DNA of 64,000 nucleotides from Boswellia sacra (lineage: Eukaryota; Streptophyta; Magnoliopsida; Sapindales; Burseraceae). Position numbers and translations under genes: made by a program. This document shows, one piece after another, positions 53,563 through 64,000 of the stretch. The notes under the pieces are model-generated. The model ran no database searches. It saw only the letters and a list, made by a program, of their open reading frames with translations, and was not told the DNA's origin. Location: positions 182,576-246,575 of the forward strand of contig SNVD02006121.1 in assembly GCA_013180625.2 (NCBI GenBank), in the 5' to 3' direction. Every line of letters starts with the position of its first letter. Position 1 is the stretch's first letter.

Positions 53563-54949
53563 CTGACTTACTTGAGTTTATAAGCTTCTAATTTGGGCTG
53601 ATTGGTTTTGAAATTTATTTTGGGTCTCAACCATGAATTGATTAGTTCTTTTCATGAAGCTAATTATGTTTATTGATAGTTGGACCAAAGCTTCTTCTTA
53701 GGATGGTTTCTTTTCCTATTAAGGTGGTTGTTGAGGAGGTTTCATGGTGTTTTGGTTACCCTAAAAGAAATTTGGATGGTTTCTCCAACCTGGGTAATAG
53801 GTATTATTATAGGGATTATTACTAGGTCGGTTGTAATCAACATAACTGACTTGCTCAGCTTGGCCTAAGAATGGGTTCCCTTCCTCACACCTATCACTAG
53901 GATGGTTACCTTGATAATGTTCACATACACCAATTGGCACATGAATGGCATTGGCTGACATAGTGTAATTTTGTAGTTGCTTAATAAGGCAGCCACTTAT
54001 GCTTTTAAGGAATCAATCTCATCTAAGTTGTGAACCCTAACTATCCTTTTTGATGTAGTTCTTTCACCACTCCATGGTAGTTGTTCATAGTGATCTCTTC
54101 CAAATCATATGCCTCATCTTGTGTTTTCTTTATAAAAGTTCCTCCAGAAGCAGCATCTATCAAAGTTCTTGTTGAATGTCCCAAACCATTGTAGAATGTT
54201 TGTACCTATATCCATTTAGCTAAACCATGATAAGGACATTTTCTAAGCAATTTCTTAAACCTCTCCCATGCATCATATAGAGATTTCCTATCATATTGTG
54301 CAAAGTTGGAGATCTTTATTCATAATTTGACTGTCTTTGATAGTGGGAAAAACTTTGCAAGGAACTTCTGAGCCAAATCCTCCCAAGTAGTAATAGAACC
54401 TACAGGTAAAGAATTTAACCAACTTTTAACTCTACCTTTCAATGAAAAAGAAAACAAACGCAATCTAATAGCATTATCAAAGGCTCCATTAAACTTGAAT
54501 GTATCACAAAGTTTAATAAAATTAGCAATATAAGCATTAGGATCCTGATTAGATAGTCCACAAAATGGAGATGATTAGATCATCTACAAGGTAGTTGGCT
54601 TGATCTCGAAGGTGTTTGCTTGAATGGCTGGCTTCCTTATTGCTTGATGAATTCCCGTCACCTTAGGGAGAGTGTAATTGATAAGTCTTGTATTGGCTGC
54701 AGCTGCAGCTCCATCTCCGTTTCCTTCCATATTGTCAACCATCACGATTGTTTGTTTGGATTTTTCACTTTTCTCCTTTCTATTCTTTCGGCGAGTTCAT
54801 GCTATCTCAGAATCCGAAGGCAATAGATCTATGTCTCCAAACCTTTGCATGTAACTAGCAATATCAAATCAAAGCAAAACTTAAGTAAAACAAAAAATTT
54901 AAATTCAAACTAAAACTGAGTTACTTAGTTTAATATTAATAAAAACAAT
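53563..54949 (-). pseudogene. gag: Element B gag and leader, broken
   Basis: Minus strand from about 54840. Recognisable pieces include a retrotrans_gag core near 54560-54250, a zinc-knuckle-type CEHYQGNHPSDRC (near 53925) and the NNPYNNTYYPGWRNHPNFF motif (53961-53761) shared with Athila-type Gags. Stops and shifts throughout. The leader up to the primer site has no gene. Confidence 0.7.
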
Positions 54950-54966
54950 TCCCAACAACGGCACCA
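54950..54966 (-). other. Primer-binding site of element B
   Basis: Minus strand TGGTGCCGTTGTTGGGA, a decayed tRNA-Asp-type site like the one of element A at 1520. Confidence 0.7.
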
Positions 54967-54972
54967 AAAACT

Positions 54973-55149
54973 TGTTATGTAAAACCCGCTAGTGTACAGA
55001 ATCGTAACAAGTAATATAATGATCAATGAGCATCGTTTGCACGAGGATTGGTCATTAACTACTAAACTTAATCTAACTCTGATTTTATTTCAATAATAAA
55101 ATTTTAATGGCAAATTTAAAAGAATTAACTAACTAAATAACTGGATAAA
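54973..55149 (-). repeat. 5' LTR remnant of element B
   Basis: Matches the end of the 37356-38621 LTR up to AACTGGATAAA, where the 3' LTR of LOG-element copy B begins at 55150. The continuation was not found elsewhere in the window. Confidence 0.8.
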
Positions 55150-56604
55150 TGACACATCCGAAAATAGGATTGTCTCCCAAGTATAGGAGTGTCGACGTAA
55201 TAAACCTGGTAAGACCGGGGTGATCCACGAGGAAGGGAATTTTACTGCTACAAACTATAAGGTAAGCAAATATGATATGAATAATTAAGATGATATTAAC
55301 AAAAGGTGGTAAAACCATCCATAGAAATAGGAGGTAAAACCTATCATAGCAAATGAAAAAACAATTTCATAAGCAATAAATAAGAATAATTAAATTACAA
55401 AAGTAAGAGGAATTAACGCAATAATAATGAAAGCTAAGGTTAGGGGATCCGCCCTTGATATATGAAATAAGGATAAGTAACCCAATTATAACTCAATTGG
55501 AATCCACATATAAAGAAGGTTCCAATTGTCATTTAAGCCCAATTTTAGTTATATGAATTATATTTATTCCATTACCAATATTTATACCACTTCTTGTAAA
55601 TAGGTTCAAGCATCCAATGTGTCAATCATCATATGTCTATAACAAATCAAGGTTCCTAACTAGATTCGTGTCAGTAAGGAAGAACCATACGACATCTAGA
55701 AAGGATCCAAGCATTTGATGTGCCAAGGATTGTCTACAATGGATCGAGACCTCCACTATATAAGTGGTGTCAAGATTGATTAAGAAAATAAATATAAATC
55801 ATATAAAATGAACAACACAAGATTACAATTATTAAGCACATGTCAAGGGTTAGAAAATCATTATTCTTATATCAAGGGTTTCACCCTTTCACCTTAGCAA
55901 AAGAGAATTTAGCAAGACATTATAAAAGAAAGAAAACAAATTGTAAGAAAAAGGAAATTCATTAATAACATTAAAACACAAACACAATAACAAGAGATCC
56001 CAGCCAAGGCCAAGATGCTCTAATGGGTCACAAGACACTTTTATTTATAGATATATTCAGGGGCAAACTTGTCAAATTACAAAGAAACATTTGTCAAATA
56101 TTTTATTGACAATTGGGGTAATTAGGTGAACCAATTTTGACCACCAATTTCGGCATCGAATTATTGAGAATTTTGATCACTTGTCTTCATGAAATTGTAG
56201 ATATTGCTCTCAGCTTTCTAGAATATATTGATTCATATGATTTGGATATGTGTATCAAGAGATATGGTCAAAATACTAAGGCATGGTTAGGCTGGGCCGA
56301 AACTGCATATAGGTTCACTTCAAGCCCATTTTTGGTCTACTAAGAGCCCGAAATTGATGATTCTTGTGAAATACAATCTTGTAGATAATTTAATCAGCTT
56401 TCCAAAATATTAAGATATGCACCATTCGGATCTATAAATGAAATGCTCATTTTACCGAACCTACAACAAAGCTAAAATTAAGAGAAAGTTAATTCCAAAG
56501 ATGCAAAGAGTACAAATATACTTAAGTTGAGGAATTTAATGATACTATTAATGTAATATGATGAATTAAGCTCTTATTAAGCATACATATTTAAGTATTC
56601 ATCA
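55150..56604 (-). repeat. 3' LTR of LOG-element copy B
   Basis: 1455 bp, TGATGAATACTT...GGATGTGTCA on the minus strand, homologous throughout to 9995-11510. It is preceded by the purine tract GCTGGTTGGGAGGTC. Flanking bases on the left are ATAAA; the other flank is lost. Confidence 0.92.
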
Positions 56605-56619
56605 GACCTCCCAACCAGC

Positions 56620-57965
56620 TTATTGTTATTCCCTAGCAATTAAAGCGTTATTATTTAGAAGTGATTTATAAAATTTTACATCCAAGGTGGTCATTATTGC
56701 ACTCTCCTTGATTTTATCCAAATAAACAATCTCTCAACCAATTTTTTTTTAAATAACTCATGTACCCTTCAGTCAAGATATTAATAAACCTTTTTTTTTT
56801 GTGCTCAGTCGACACATGACTGTGGGGCTTATTAGAAAGAAGCCATATCAGTTCTAATATTTGTTAAGGCTAACAACTTTAGGCAAAGGCATTCATTTGT
56901 CATTATTTTTGTATATATATATATATTTTTGCTCTTTTTTTTTGAAAGAATGCATATTTAACCCATGCAGCGAGCCTTAGGCTAGTGACTCCCAAAACAG
57001 TTGGCCTTAGGGCATTAGGTGTTAAGACACCCCTATGAGCTTAATGACTCGAGTTGCCAATGCTTTATTTTTTCTTAGAAACTTGTGAATAGTACAATGT
57101 TCAATCTCATTAATCTTTTTCCTTAATCCATGTAACAAGCTTTGGGCCAATAGCTTCCAAACCAGTTGGTCTTAGGGTATTAGGTGTTAAGGCACCCCTC
57201 GGGCTTAATTGCTCGAATTAAGGAGGCTACAAGACCAAACTTATCCACAATTGCTCTTTTCTTTTTTTTCTTTTTTTCTTTGAATTTTCCCCTTCCTTTT
57301 GTTGTTATCCTAAACAAAACAAAAGAACTTAAATATTACAACATTTCATTTCGCCACCCACAATCATGCGTCAAGGTATGTGTGTGTGTGAAGAAAGGTT
57401 CATGAATACTTGCTTAATGAGAACATAAGCACAAAGTTTATTGAATGATAAGGTTGTGAGAGTTCATAGATTTGAATAATTCAAAGTGAAATGAATAAGA
57501 CCTCCTTGTTATAAAATTCAAAAATCAAAACTAAATAATATCAAGTTAGTTAAAATAAGTCTTCGAAAATGCAAAAACAAAATGACAAATTGGTTAGAGT
57601 GTGTTTCAAGAGTTCAAACTAACTCTCTTTACTCTGTCATTCCTAAACCAGAATGCGTCTCAAAAGGATTTGAACTCCTTACACCGCACTCTAAATCTAA
57701 TTACTAACTCACTTTTTTTTTACAAGAAAAAGAAAATTGAAGACGCACTTATGTCTACTATCTTTTCCCCCCAACCAAAAGAAACATTGTCTTTAATATT
57801 TAAATGTAGAGAGATAAAGTATAGGAGACGTTACCTAAAGCTTCTGTTATTCAAGAGAGACGACCTGAAAGACTCATAAAATAAAATGCTAAAAATAAAA
57901 GACAAGACAAGAAAAAAAATTACAAACGGAGATTCAGATCAAATTTACACTTTTTGTTTTGTCCC
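56620..57965 (-). other. 3' UTR of LOG-element copy B
   Basis: No gene. Holds the two ~95-bp structured repeats (about 56960-57055, 57130-57222), poly-T/A runs and a decayed version of the ACATTG/CAATGT palindrome (near 57783-57800), in the order expected from element A. Confidence 0.7.
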
Positions 57966-58566
57966 CCTGACCAATTAATTTGAGTTATAGTTAGGTCAGG
58001 TTCATACTCGACTGCTTGTAATTTGTCAAGTAACTCACTAACAGAAGTGGCAGAATATCTATCGCACCAAATGAGGGATAAAATTCTGTTCTACAACTGC
58101 ATCAACAAAGCTTATCAAAGGATCAAAGAAATTTTTAACATTCAACAAACCTATGGGTTTTTTATGGAGATTTAGTTGGGCCCAAGAGGCAATTTGAAAA
58201 ATTCCTTCGAAAGTACCCAAGCCACCTCGCAAAGCAATAAAGGCATCCGAATTGATAAGCATATATACCATGCGTTCATGCATAGAGGAGACCTGTAACT
58301 CCTTCCCAACCGTTTTTCCAACGATGCTTTCTACAGCCAAAGCTTTAGGAATAATACCTAAAACTTGACTGCCTCCTATAAGTACAGTTGTTGACACACA
58401 ACCCATTAACCCGAGGATACCTCCCTCATAAACCACATGAATCTTTCTTTTGGCTAATAGCCTACCAAGATAATTTGCTACTGCTACAAACTCTTTACTT
58501 TTACCCGATCGAGATTCACAAAATAAACATATCCTTTGGATTTGACGTTTTTGAAGTTTTCTCCAT
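57966..58566 (-). pseudogene. LOG-like: LOG-like gene of copy B, inactivated
   Basis: Minus strand from the ATG at 58566. A one-base insertion within the first ten codons shifts the frame, and the family frame resumes after it. Only 58436-58059 is open in that frame. A deletion and stop follow NFIPH near 58065. Compared with element A: GGGS became EGGI; the MHERM segment is the same, with Met in place of the family's Lys; the PGG-type motif reads RGGLGTFEG, losing both the Pro and the conserved Glu. At that Pro site copy A has CTA and copy B CGA, each one change from CCA, so the parent probably had Pro. No protein of full length can be made. Confidence 0.85.
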
Positions 58567-59064
58567 GTCTATACAACTCTCTAACTATGTGTGAAGAGGA
58601 GAACAAGAGATGTCATATTTATGGAGTGCAAAAAGGTATTCTAATGATGACATCTAAATAGGTAGCTCGGTTGTTTGTTGAAAAAGTTCAACAATAATGC
58701 ATAGAAATTCAAAAAAAAGAGATGATGAAATAAAACACCATAAATGCACAAGTCAAACAAAAGATACAAATTCAAAAATGACAGCTGTAATGTATTAAAA
58801 TTTAAAAATGATAGCACACATACATATGTACAGGTAGTTGTGACTGTGGCTCACATTTTCCTCTGGTTTTACGTCCAGAAACGGCTTAAACACCTTCTAT
58901 TAGTTGGGGATATGCTTCCCATCCCGTTTTCTTATAAACTAGCAAACATAGGCATTTTGAGTCAGATTCCCAAGACTATAACGTTCCTACTCATCTTGGA
59001 ATTGTGTCCACAATTTAAAATTTTCACACTGCACAAGTCCACAAGAATGTGTCTCAAGAGTCAC

Positions 59065-59445
59065 TCAGATATCATCCAAAGACTCCTTGCTCAGTCCATT
59101 CTTGATGAACTGTAGTTTATCCTCTTGATTATTAGACAAATATCCCAAGGAGCGGCAATGCTGGTTACAAGTCCATCTTACACATCTGTCACAAACTTGT
59201 AACCTTTTCGCTCTTCACTTTTTGGGGTAAGAGCTTTTTCCCAAACCTGGAATGTGGGAAACAAGATTATCAAAAAATTCACAAGAAAATCGAACCTTGG
59301 CTTCAATTAACCATCTTAAATCAGTAGGAATACCCTTTCGCATCAACATCCTTAGTCTTTCTACACGATCTTTGTAAATTTTAAGCAAATCATTTTGGGG
59401 AAGAGAGGGAAAATGTTTGTGCAGATTTGAGAGAATGGTATCCAT
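59065..59445 (-). pseudogene. Cysteine-rich (carla/allexivirus NABP-like) ORF of copy B, inactivated
   Basis: Aligned with 7119-7499. The leader is well kept (MDTILSNLHKHFPSL). A CGA-to-TGA change in the basic block (near 59215) stops translation just before the cysteines. Downstream, all four cysteines are still encoded (CDRC and CNQHC), and the final TGA is at the same codon as in element A. A short in-frame upstream extension to 59493 exists but the conserved ATG is at 59445. Confidence 0.7.
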
Positions 59446-59572
59446 GTGAAAAAAATGAGAGAGAAGAAAAGAAAATGAATGCAAGGTGCGCAACAGTTTT
59501 TAGGGAACTGAAAAACCGACTTTAAAAGCCACGGATTACCGTATCCGCCACTTGAACGGGAAAAATCAATCC

Positions 59573-61485
59573 TTAAAAAGGATCGATTAAAGCAATGGAC
59601 TCTTCATTTTGGTCAAAATTTTCAAAGAATGATTTTAACCGTTGTCCATTAACTTTAAACACATTACCATTCTTTGGGTTCTCAATTTCAACTGCTCCAT
59701 GAGAGAAAACATTTTTAACAATGAAAGGCCCAATCCAACAAGACCGAAGTTTACCAAGAAATAAGTTCAATCTTGAATCATACAAAAGAACTTTTTGTGA
59801 AGGTTCAAAAGATTTTCTAACAATGAATTTGTCATGAAAAACCTTTATTTTTTCTTTGTAGATTTTAGAATTTTCATAAGCCTCATTCCTGATTTCTTCA
59901 AGTTCACTCAGTTGGAGTTTACGTAACTTGTAAGCATCATCCAATTTTGTGTTAAATGTTTTAATGGCCCAATAAGCTTTATGCTCAATTTCTACAGGCA
60001 AGTGACAAGATTTTCCATAAACTAATCTATAAGGAGACAAGATTTTGAAAGCAGTTCGGTAAGCCCAAAGTGCATCATTAAGTCTTAAAGACCAATCTTT
60101 ACGGTTTGGGTTAACAGTCTTTTCTAAGATCTGTTTTATCTCCCTATTAGCTAATTCAAGTTGTCCACTTGTTTACAGGTGATAAGGTGTAGAAATTTTA
60201 TGGGTTATTCCATATTTCTTCATTAAAGTTTCAAATGGTCTGTTACAAAAATGTGTATCCCCATCACTAATAATGGCTCGAGGAATTCCAAATCTACACA
60301 AGATAGTCTCTTTCAAGAATTTGATAACTGTTTTGTGATCAGTGTTTCGACATGGAATTGTCTCGGCCCATTTTGAAACATAGTCTACTGCAACAAGAAT
60401 GTACACAAAATCAAATGAAGGTGAAAAAGGTCCCATAAAATCAATACCCCATCAGTCAAAGATTTCAACAACAAGAATGGGATTCAAAGGCATCATGTTT
60501 CATTTTAAAATGGATCCCAATTTTTGACAATTTTCACAAGTTTTACAAAATGCATGTACATCTTTAAATAAGGTGGGCCAATAAAATCAACATTGCAAGA
60601 TTTTAGTAGCTGTTTTTTTAGACGAAGAATGTTTTCCACATGCTTCAGAATGACAAAAATTAATGACACTACTTACCTCATTATCGAGTATGCATCTTCT
60701 AATTATTTGATCCGGACAATATTTGAATAGATATGGGTCATCCCAATAAAAATTTTTCGCCTCAGTCAAAAACTTCCTTTTGTCTTGAGCATTCCAATGA
60801 GGTGGCATTTCTCCTGTTGCAAGGAAATTTACAATGTTAGCAAACTAAAGTACAGTAGCAACGGAGAATAAAAATTCATCAGGAAAAGAGTCATTGATAG
60901 GTGAAGTTTCAATTAATATATCTGTCGTTAGTCTTGAAAGATGATCTGCAACGACATTTTTGGCTCCTCTCTTATCCTTTATTGTGATGTTGAATTCTTG
61001 GAGCAATAAGATCCACCGTATCAATCTAGGTTTTCTATCCTGTTTAGACATTAAATATCTTACAGCTACATGGTCAGTGTAGACAATCGCTGGAGAACCA
61101 ATTAAATAAGATCAAAATTTGTCCAATGCAATTACTACTGTAAATAGTTCTTTTTCAGTTGTTGTGTAATTCATTTATTCATCATTTAAAGTCCTACTTG
61201 CATAGTATATCACATAAGGCTTACCTTCTTTTCTTTGTCCTAAGACAGCACAACGACATAATCGCTTGCATCATACATCAATTCAAAAGGCAAGGACCAA
61301 TTGGGAGATTGCATAATTGGAGCAGTTGTTAAAAGTCCAATTAACTTATCAAAGGCATTTTGACATTCTTGAGTCCATTCAAAATTTTTCTTTTTCAGTT
61401 GTTGTGTAATTCATTTGTGCATCATTTAAAGTCCTACTTGCATAGTATATCACATAAGGCTTACCTTCTTTTCTTTGTCCTAAGT
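59573..61485 (-). pseudogene. pol: Integrase and RNase H remnants of copy B
   Basis: Minus strand: RNase H tail (from 61480; 61051-60845 reads [18 protein letters not shown] and [13 protein letters not shown]), integrase HHCC domain (60808-60587, VINFCHSEACGKHS), core (60436-60173, VDYVSKWAETIPC and IISDGDTHFCN) and C-terminal domain, open from 60040 to 59573 ([20 protein letters not shown]). Several stops and shifts. It is the same polymerase type as element A. Confidence 0.85.
61148..61483 (-). repeat. Duplicated ~97-bp RNase H segment at the truncation point
   Basis: 61148-61244 and 61387-61483 are nearly identical (TTTCAGTTGTTGTGTAATTC ... CTTTGTCCTAAG). The second copy ends within two bases of the start of element C at 61486. 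Confidence 0.85.
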
Positions 61486-62898
61486 GATGCGTTCGAAACT
61501 AGCAAGTATACTAGTCGCACAAGTAATAAAGTGATAAGTAAGATATCGTTCCCACGAGGATTGATTCTAATTGAATTTGTTATTTTCCAGCAACAATAAA
61601 CTAAATGGGGGGTTTTGTTGATGGATTAATTAAATGAAATATTAATGTAAATGCACAATAACACAACACAAAGTAAAATGGAGTGAAAAAATCAATGAGA
61701 GTAACTGGTTAAGGGATCTTCTCTTGCCACAAGATATTGGATTTGTGAATAACCATAGAATTGTCATTCAATTAACAACATTGAAATACTAACCGTGAGA
61801 TAACAACAAGCTCTGTTATCCCAATCTTTCCTTACTTTGTTGTTAAATAAAAACAAGGCTCTTTATTTAATCTCTATCCATTAAACAACCTAGAACAAGC
61901 TCTCTGAGTTTAATTCAATGGAAGCATTACGAAAAGAAAGACAGGTTGATCTAAGCAATAATCACACAAGTTCGGATTATTTAACCTAGGTTGTATTTCC
62001 AATTGCAATCTCTGATCACAATTTTGCTACTAATGATTGGAAATTCAAGACAATTACGGATCATGATTTCTAATCTAGCAATAGACAACAACCAGATTAT
62101 ATTCAGTTGGCCACCCCAAATACAATCAGCAAGCAATCATAAGCATTAGATATGGGAAAATACAAGCAACTTCAATTGGAGAATTGGATAACAACTTCTT
62201 ACACAATCAACTCACAAAAACCATATCAAGGGGCTTTGAAATCACCCTCAACCAATTCAGATTCAGTTACACATGTTCAAAAACGTGGTAAATACAATAC
62301 AACATACAAATTTTCCAGAAAATGAAAGGGAAGGGAAAAACTTAGCAATTCTAATGTAAATCTCTTTGAATTATAGTTCTTCCTCTTTCCAAGCTTTCTT
62401 TCTCCTTCAAGAACTCCAGGAAATGAAAGAAATCCAGAGCTGCAGCCTCTACCACGTTCTCCCCTCTTCAAGTTATCAAAATAAAACCCTAAAATGTGTT
62501 TAAATACTCTGCTACAGTAACCTGCTACAGTGTCCCGTATTATACATGCTACAGTGATTTGTGGAATTACATTTCTATACTTCTCACACTGTTTTGATTA
62601 CAACTTTTGGTACACTAAATGGATTTATAAACCGTAAATTTCTCCAGAAAATAGACTTCGAGAGCTTTCCAACGGTATATAACATTTCATCGGGTTCATT
62701 GTATATCAATACAATTAAATCCGAGAAGATCACTGACTAGCAGAGGTGAAAATGAAGGGTTTTGCTCCATTTTTGTGCAAGTTGCTCCAAAACTCCTACA
62801 AACATCAAAACCACACAAAAACATAAAAATACCAAGGAATAGAGCAAAGAAACATGGACGAATTGATATGAAAATGATATATAAATAGACACTTATCA
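61486..62898 (-). repeat. 3' LTR of element C
   Basis: 1413 bp, TGATAAGTGTC...GAACGCATCA on the minus strand. The 3' end has the Athila-type TCGTGGGAACGATATC block seen also at 37430 and 54990-55050 in diverged form. Three CTACAGT repeats lie at 62511-62558. Confidence 0.8.
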
Positions 62899-64000
62899 AA
62901 TTCCCCCACACTTAGACTTTGCTAGTCCTCGAGCAACTACAATGATGTGAAACAAAACTAAATCGAAACAGAATCATAGAAAAATTAAAACACACAAATG
63001 CTTCAACTTGCAAATAGGCCTCAAAGATTGTACATAATTATAACCCAAGGAAAACTTCAAAATAATGCACTTGATCAAGAATTTTATCTCAAAGATTAGT
63101 TTCGCTTCACTTCAATTCCTCAAGTGTGTGTGTGTAGAGCCATTCTTACCTAATCACTTGTAACCCGGATGAGTTTATGCATAAAAATGAATCATATTTA
63201 ATATTGAAGATGTGTGTATAAATGTACTCCATAGGCCTGCTTTTCAAGTCACTCTCCAGTAATGTAGACATGCACAACACCAAGGATCAAGTAGGACTTT
63301 ATTAAGCTTGTAACGATTGGCTTGGGTGAAGGTATGATAAAGGATAATAATTTAGCTCAAATCACCCACAAACACATAAATCATTCAAGACTATGTAGAG
63401 CTCAAACCTATAACACAACTTCATTTCAATTCACCAGGTTACTCCCCCAAACTTATTTAGAACACTCAATCTTTTTTTTTTTTTTTTTTGCAGAAAACAA
63501 AAGAAAACTAAACCCCCACACTTTGTTGTTTCATTCTTTTTAAGAACACTTAAGGGTATAGATCTCTTTTTCTTCTTTTTTTTCTCCTTTTTTCCTCTTT
63601 CTTTTTATTACACTTCCCCTCCCCCACACTTAAACAACACATTGTTCTCAATGTATAAGTATGTGGACAAGAAGTACAGATTAGTTTTTTTTTTTATTTT
63701 TTTTTACAAACACAATAGAACTCAATTGCATTGCTTATGACACAACCCAACCTTCTCTGACTTTCCAAAACCAGAAAAGAGCTCAAAATGTAATCGTGAA
63801 TGATCTACATGCTCATGGGTAAGGGATAAATTGTTTCGAAAAAAAAATTCATTTGAGGTTAGGAAATCTTTTAGTGAGTTAACAAGGAAAAAGGCTTACA
63901 AAGGCTCAAAGGGGTAGCTAGGGATCAATTTCAGTCAAGGGTGGCTATTAAGGCTCAAACGGTCCAAAGATGGCCTAAATCATTTCCCCAATGTTGCACG
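62899..64000 (-). other. Element C purine tract and 3' untranslated region
   Basis: Minus strand AAGTGTGGGGGAATTT adjoins the LTR. A second AGTGTGGGGGAGGGG tract lies near 63615-63632, next to the palindrome ACATTGTTCTCAATGT (63639-63654). Long pyrimidine/purine runs; no gene. Confidence 0.65.

Larger units (their letters stand above)
37356..55149 (-). mobile_element. Athila-like gypsy element B (minus), with nested insertions
   Basis: 3' LTR 37356-38621, internal region to the primer site at 54950-54966, and the start of the 5' LTR at 54973-55149, where copy B of the LOG-carrying element interrupts it. Gag, protease, RT, RNase H and integrase remnants are recognisable in gypsy order on the minus strand. 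A CACTA transposon splits integrase (39808-47800) and a solo LTR splits the RNase H/integrase linker (48567-50706). All coding parts are broken. Confidence 0.88.
55150..61485 (-). mobile_element. Second copy (B) of the LOG-carrying gypsy element, 5'-truncated
   Basis: Minus-strand relative of element A: RNase H and integrase remnants (61480-59573), cysteine-rich ORF (59445-59065), LOG (58566-57966), 3' UTR with the same duplicated motif, purine tract and full 3' LTR (55150-56604). Gag, protease and RT are absent because the element is cut at 61485 by element C. Order and spacing of accessory ORFs equal those of element A, so the cargo is a family trait. Confidence 0.92.
61486..64000 (-). mobile_element. 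Athila-like gypsy element C, 3' end only (runs off the window)
   Basis: 3' LTR (61486-62898), purine tract (62899-62914) and non-coding internal 3' region to the window end, all read on the minus strand. It is inserted into copy B at 61485; the 5 bases there are CTAAG. The rest of the element would lie beyond 64000. Confidence 0.8.

Overview
The window is eukaryotic nuclear DNA, almost certainly from a flowering plant and probably a eudicot. It is AT-rich, has no bacterial gene organisation, and is built from nested plant transposable elements: Ty3/gypsy and Ty1/copia LTR retrotransposons, a LINE derivative, a CACTA transposon and hAT-like elements. I see no intact ordinary host gene, rRNA or tRNA gene. 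Nearly every coding stretch is retroelement gag-pol or a gene fragment carried by an element. The species cannot be named from the sequence.

Layout. 1-11510: gypsy element A (+, Athila-like, about 1.5-kb LTRs, tRNA-Asp-type primer site). Its gag-pol is broken many times. Between integrase and the 3' LTR it carries two open accessory ORFs: a small basic cysteine-rich protein resembling the nucleic-acid-binding protein of carla/allexi-type plant viruses (7119-7499), and an intronless LONELY GUY (LOG) cytokinin-activating enzyme homologue (7975-8580). 11511-16850: decayed 'plant transposon protein' gene (-) and a copia LTR (-) split by a LINE-derived ORF1-only element with a 12-bp target duplication. 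16851-21192: AT-rich DNA and a gypsy LTR-like repeat holding a solo LTR. 21193-31689: decayed copia element A split by a young, nearly intact copia element B (23351-28956). 31690-34035: gypsy pol and LTR debris (-). 34171-34778: hAT-type MITE. 36657-37342: a direct duplication.

37356-55149: Athila-like element B (-), interrupted by an 8.0-kb CACTA element carrying captured exons (39808-47800) and by a solo LTR (48567-50706) that itself contains a GC-rich insertion. 55150-61485: a second, inverted and 5'-truncated copy of the LOG-carrying element (copy B), inserted in the LTR of Athila B, with the same cysteine-rich ORF and LOG gene now broken. 61486-64000: 3' end of a further Athila-like element C (-), inserted into copy B and running off the window.

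The main discovery candidate is the retrotransposon family represented by element A and copy B. A virus-like cysteine-rich ORF and a LOG gene lie in the same order in both copies, followed by a shared structured 3' region, so both were present in a common ancestral element that then multiplied. In element A both accessory ORFs remain open although gag-pol carries at least nine lesions.
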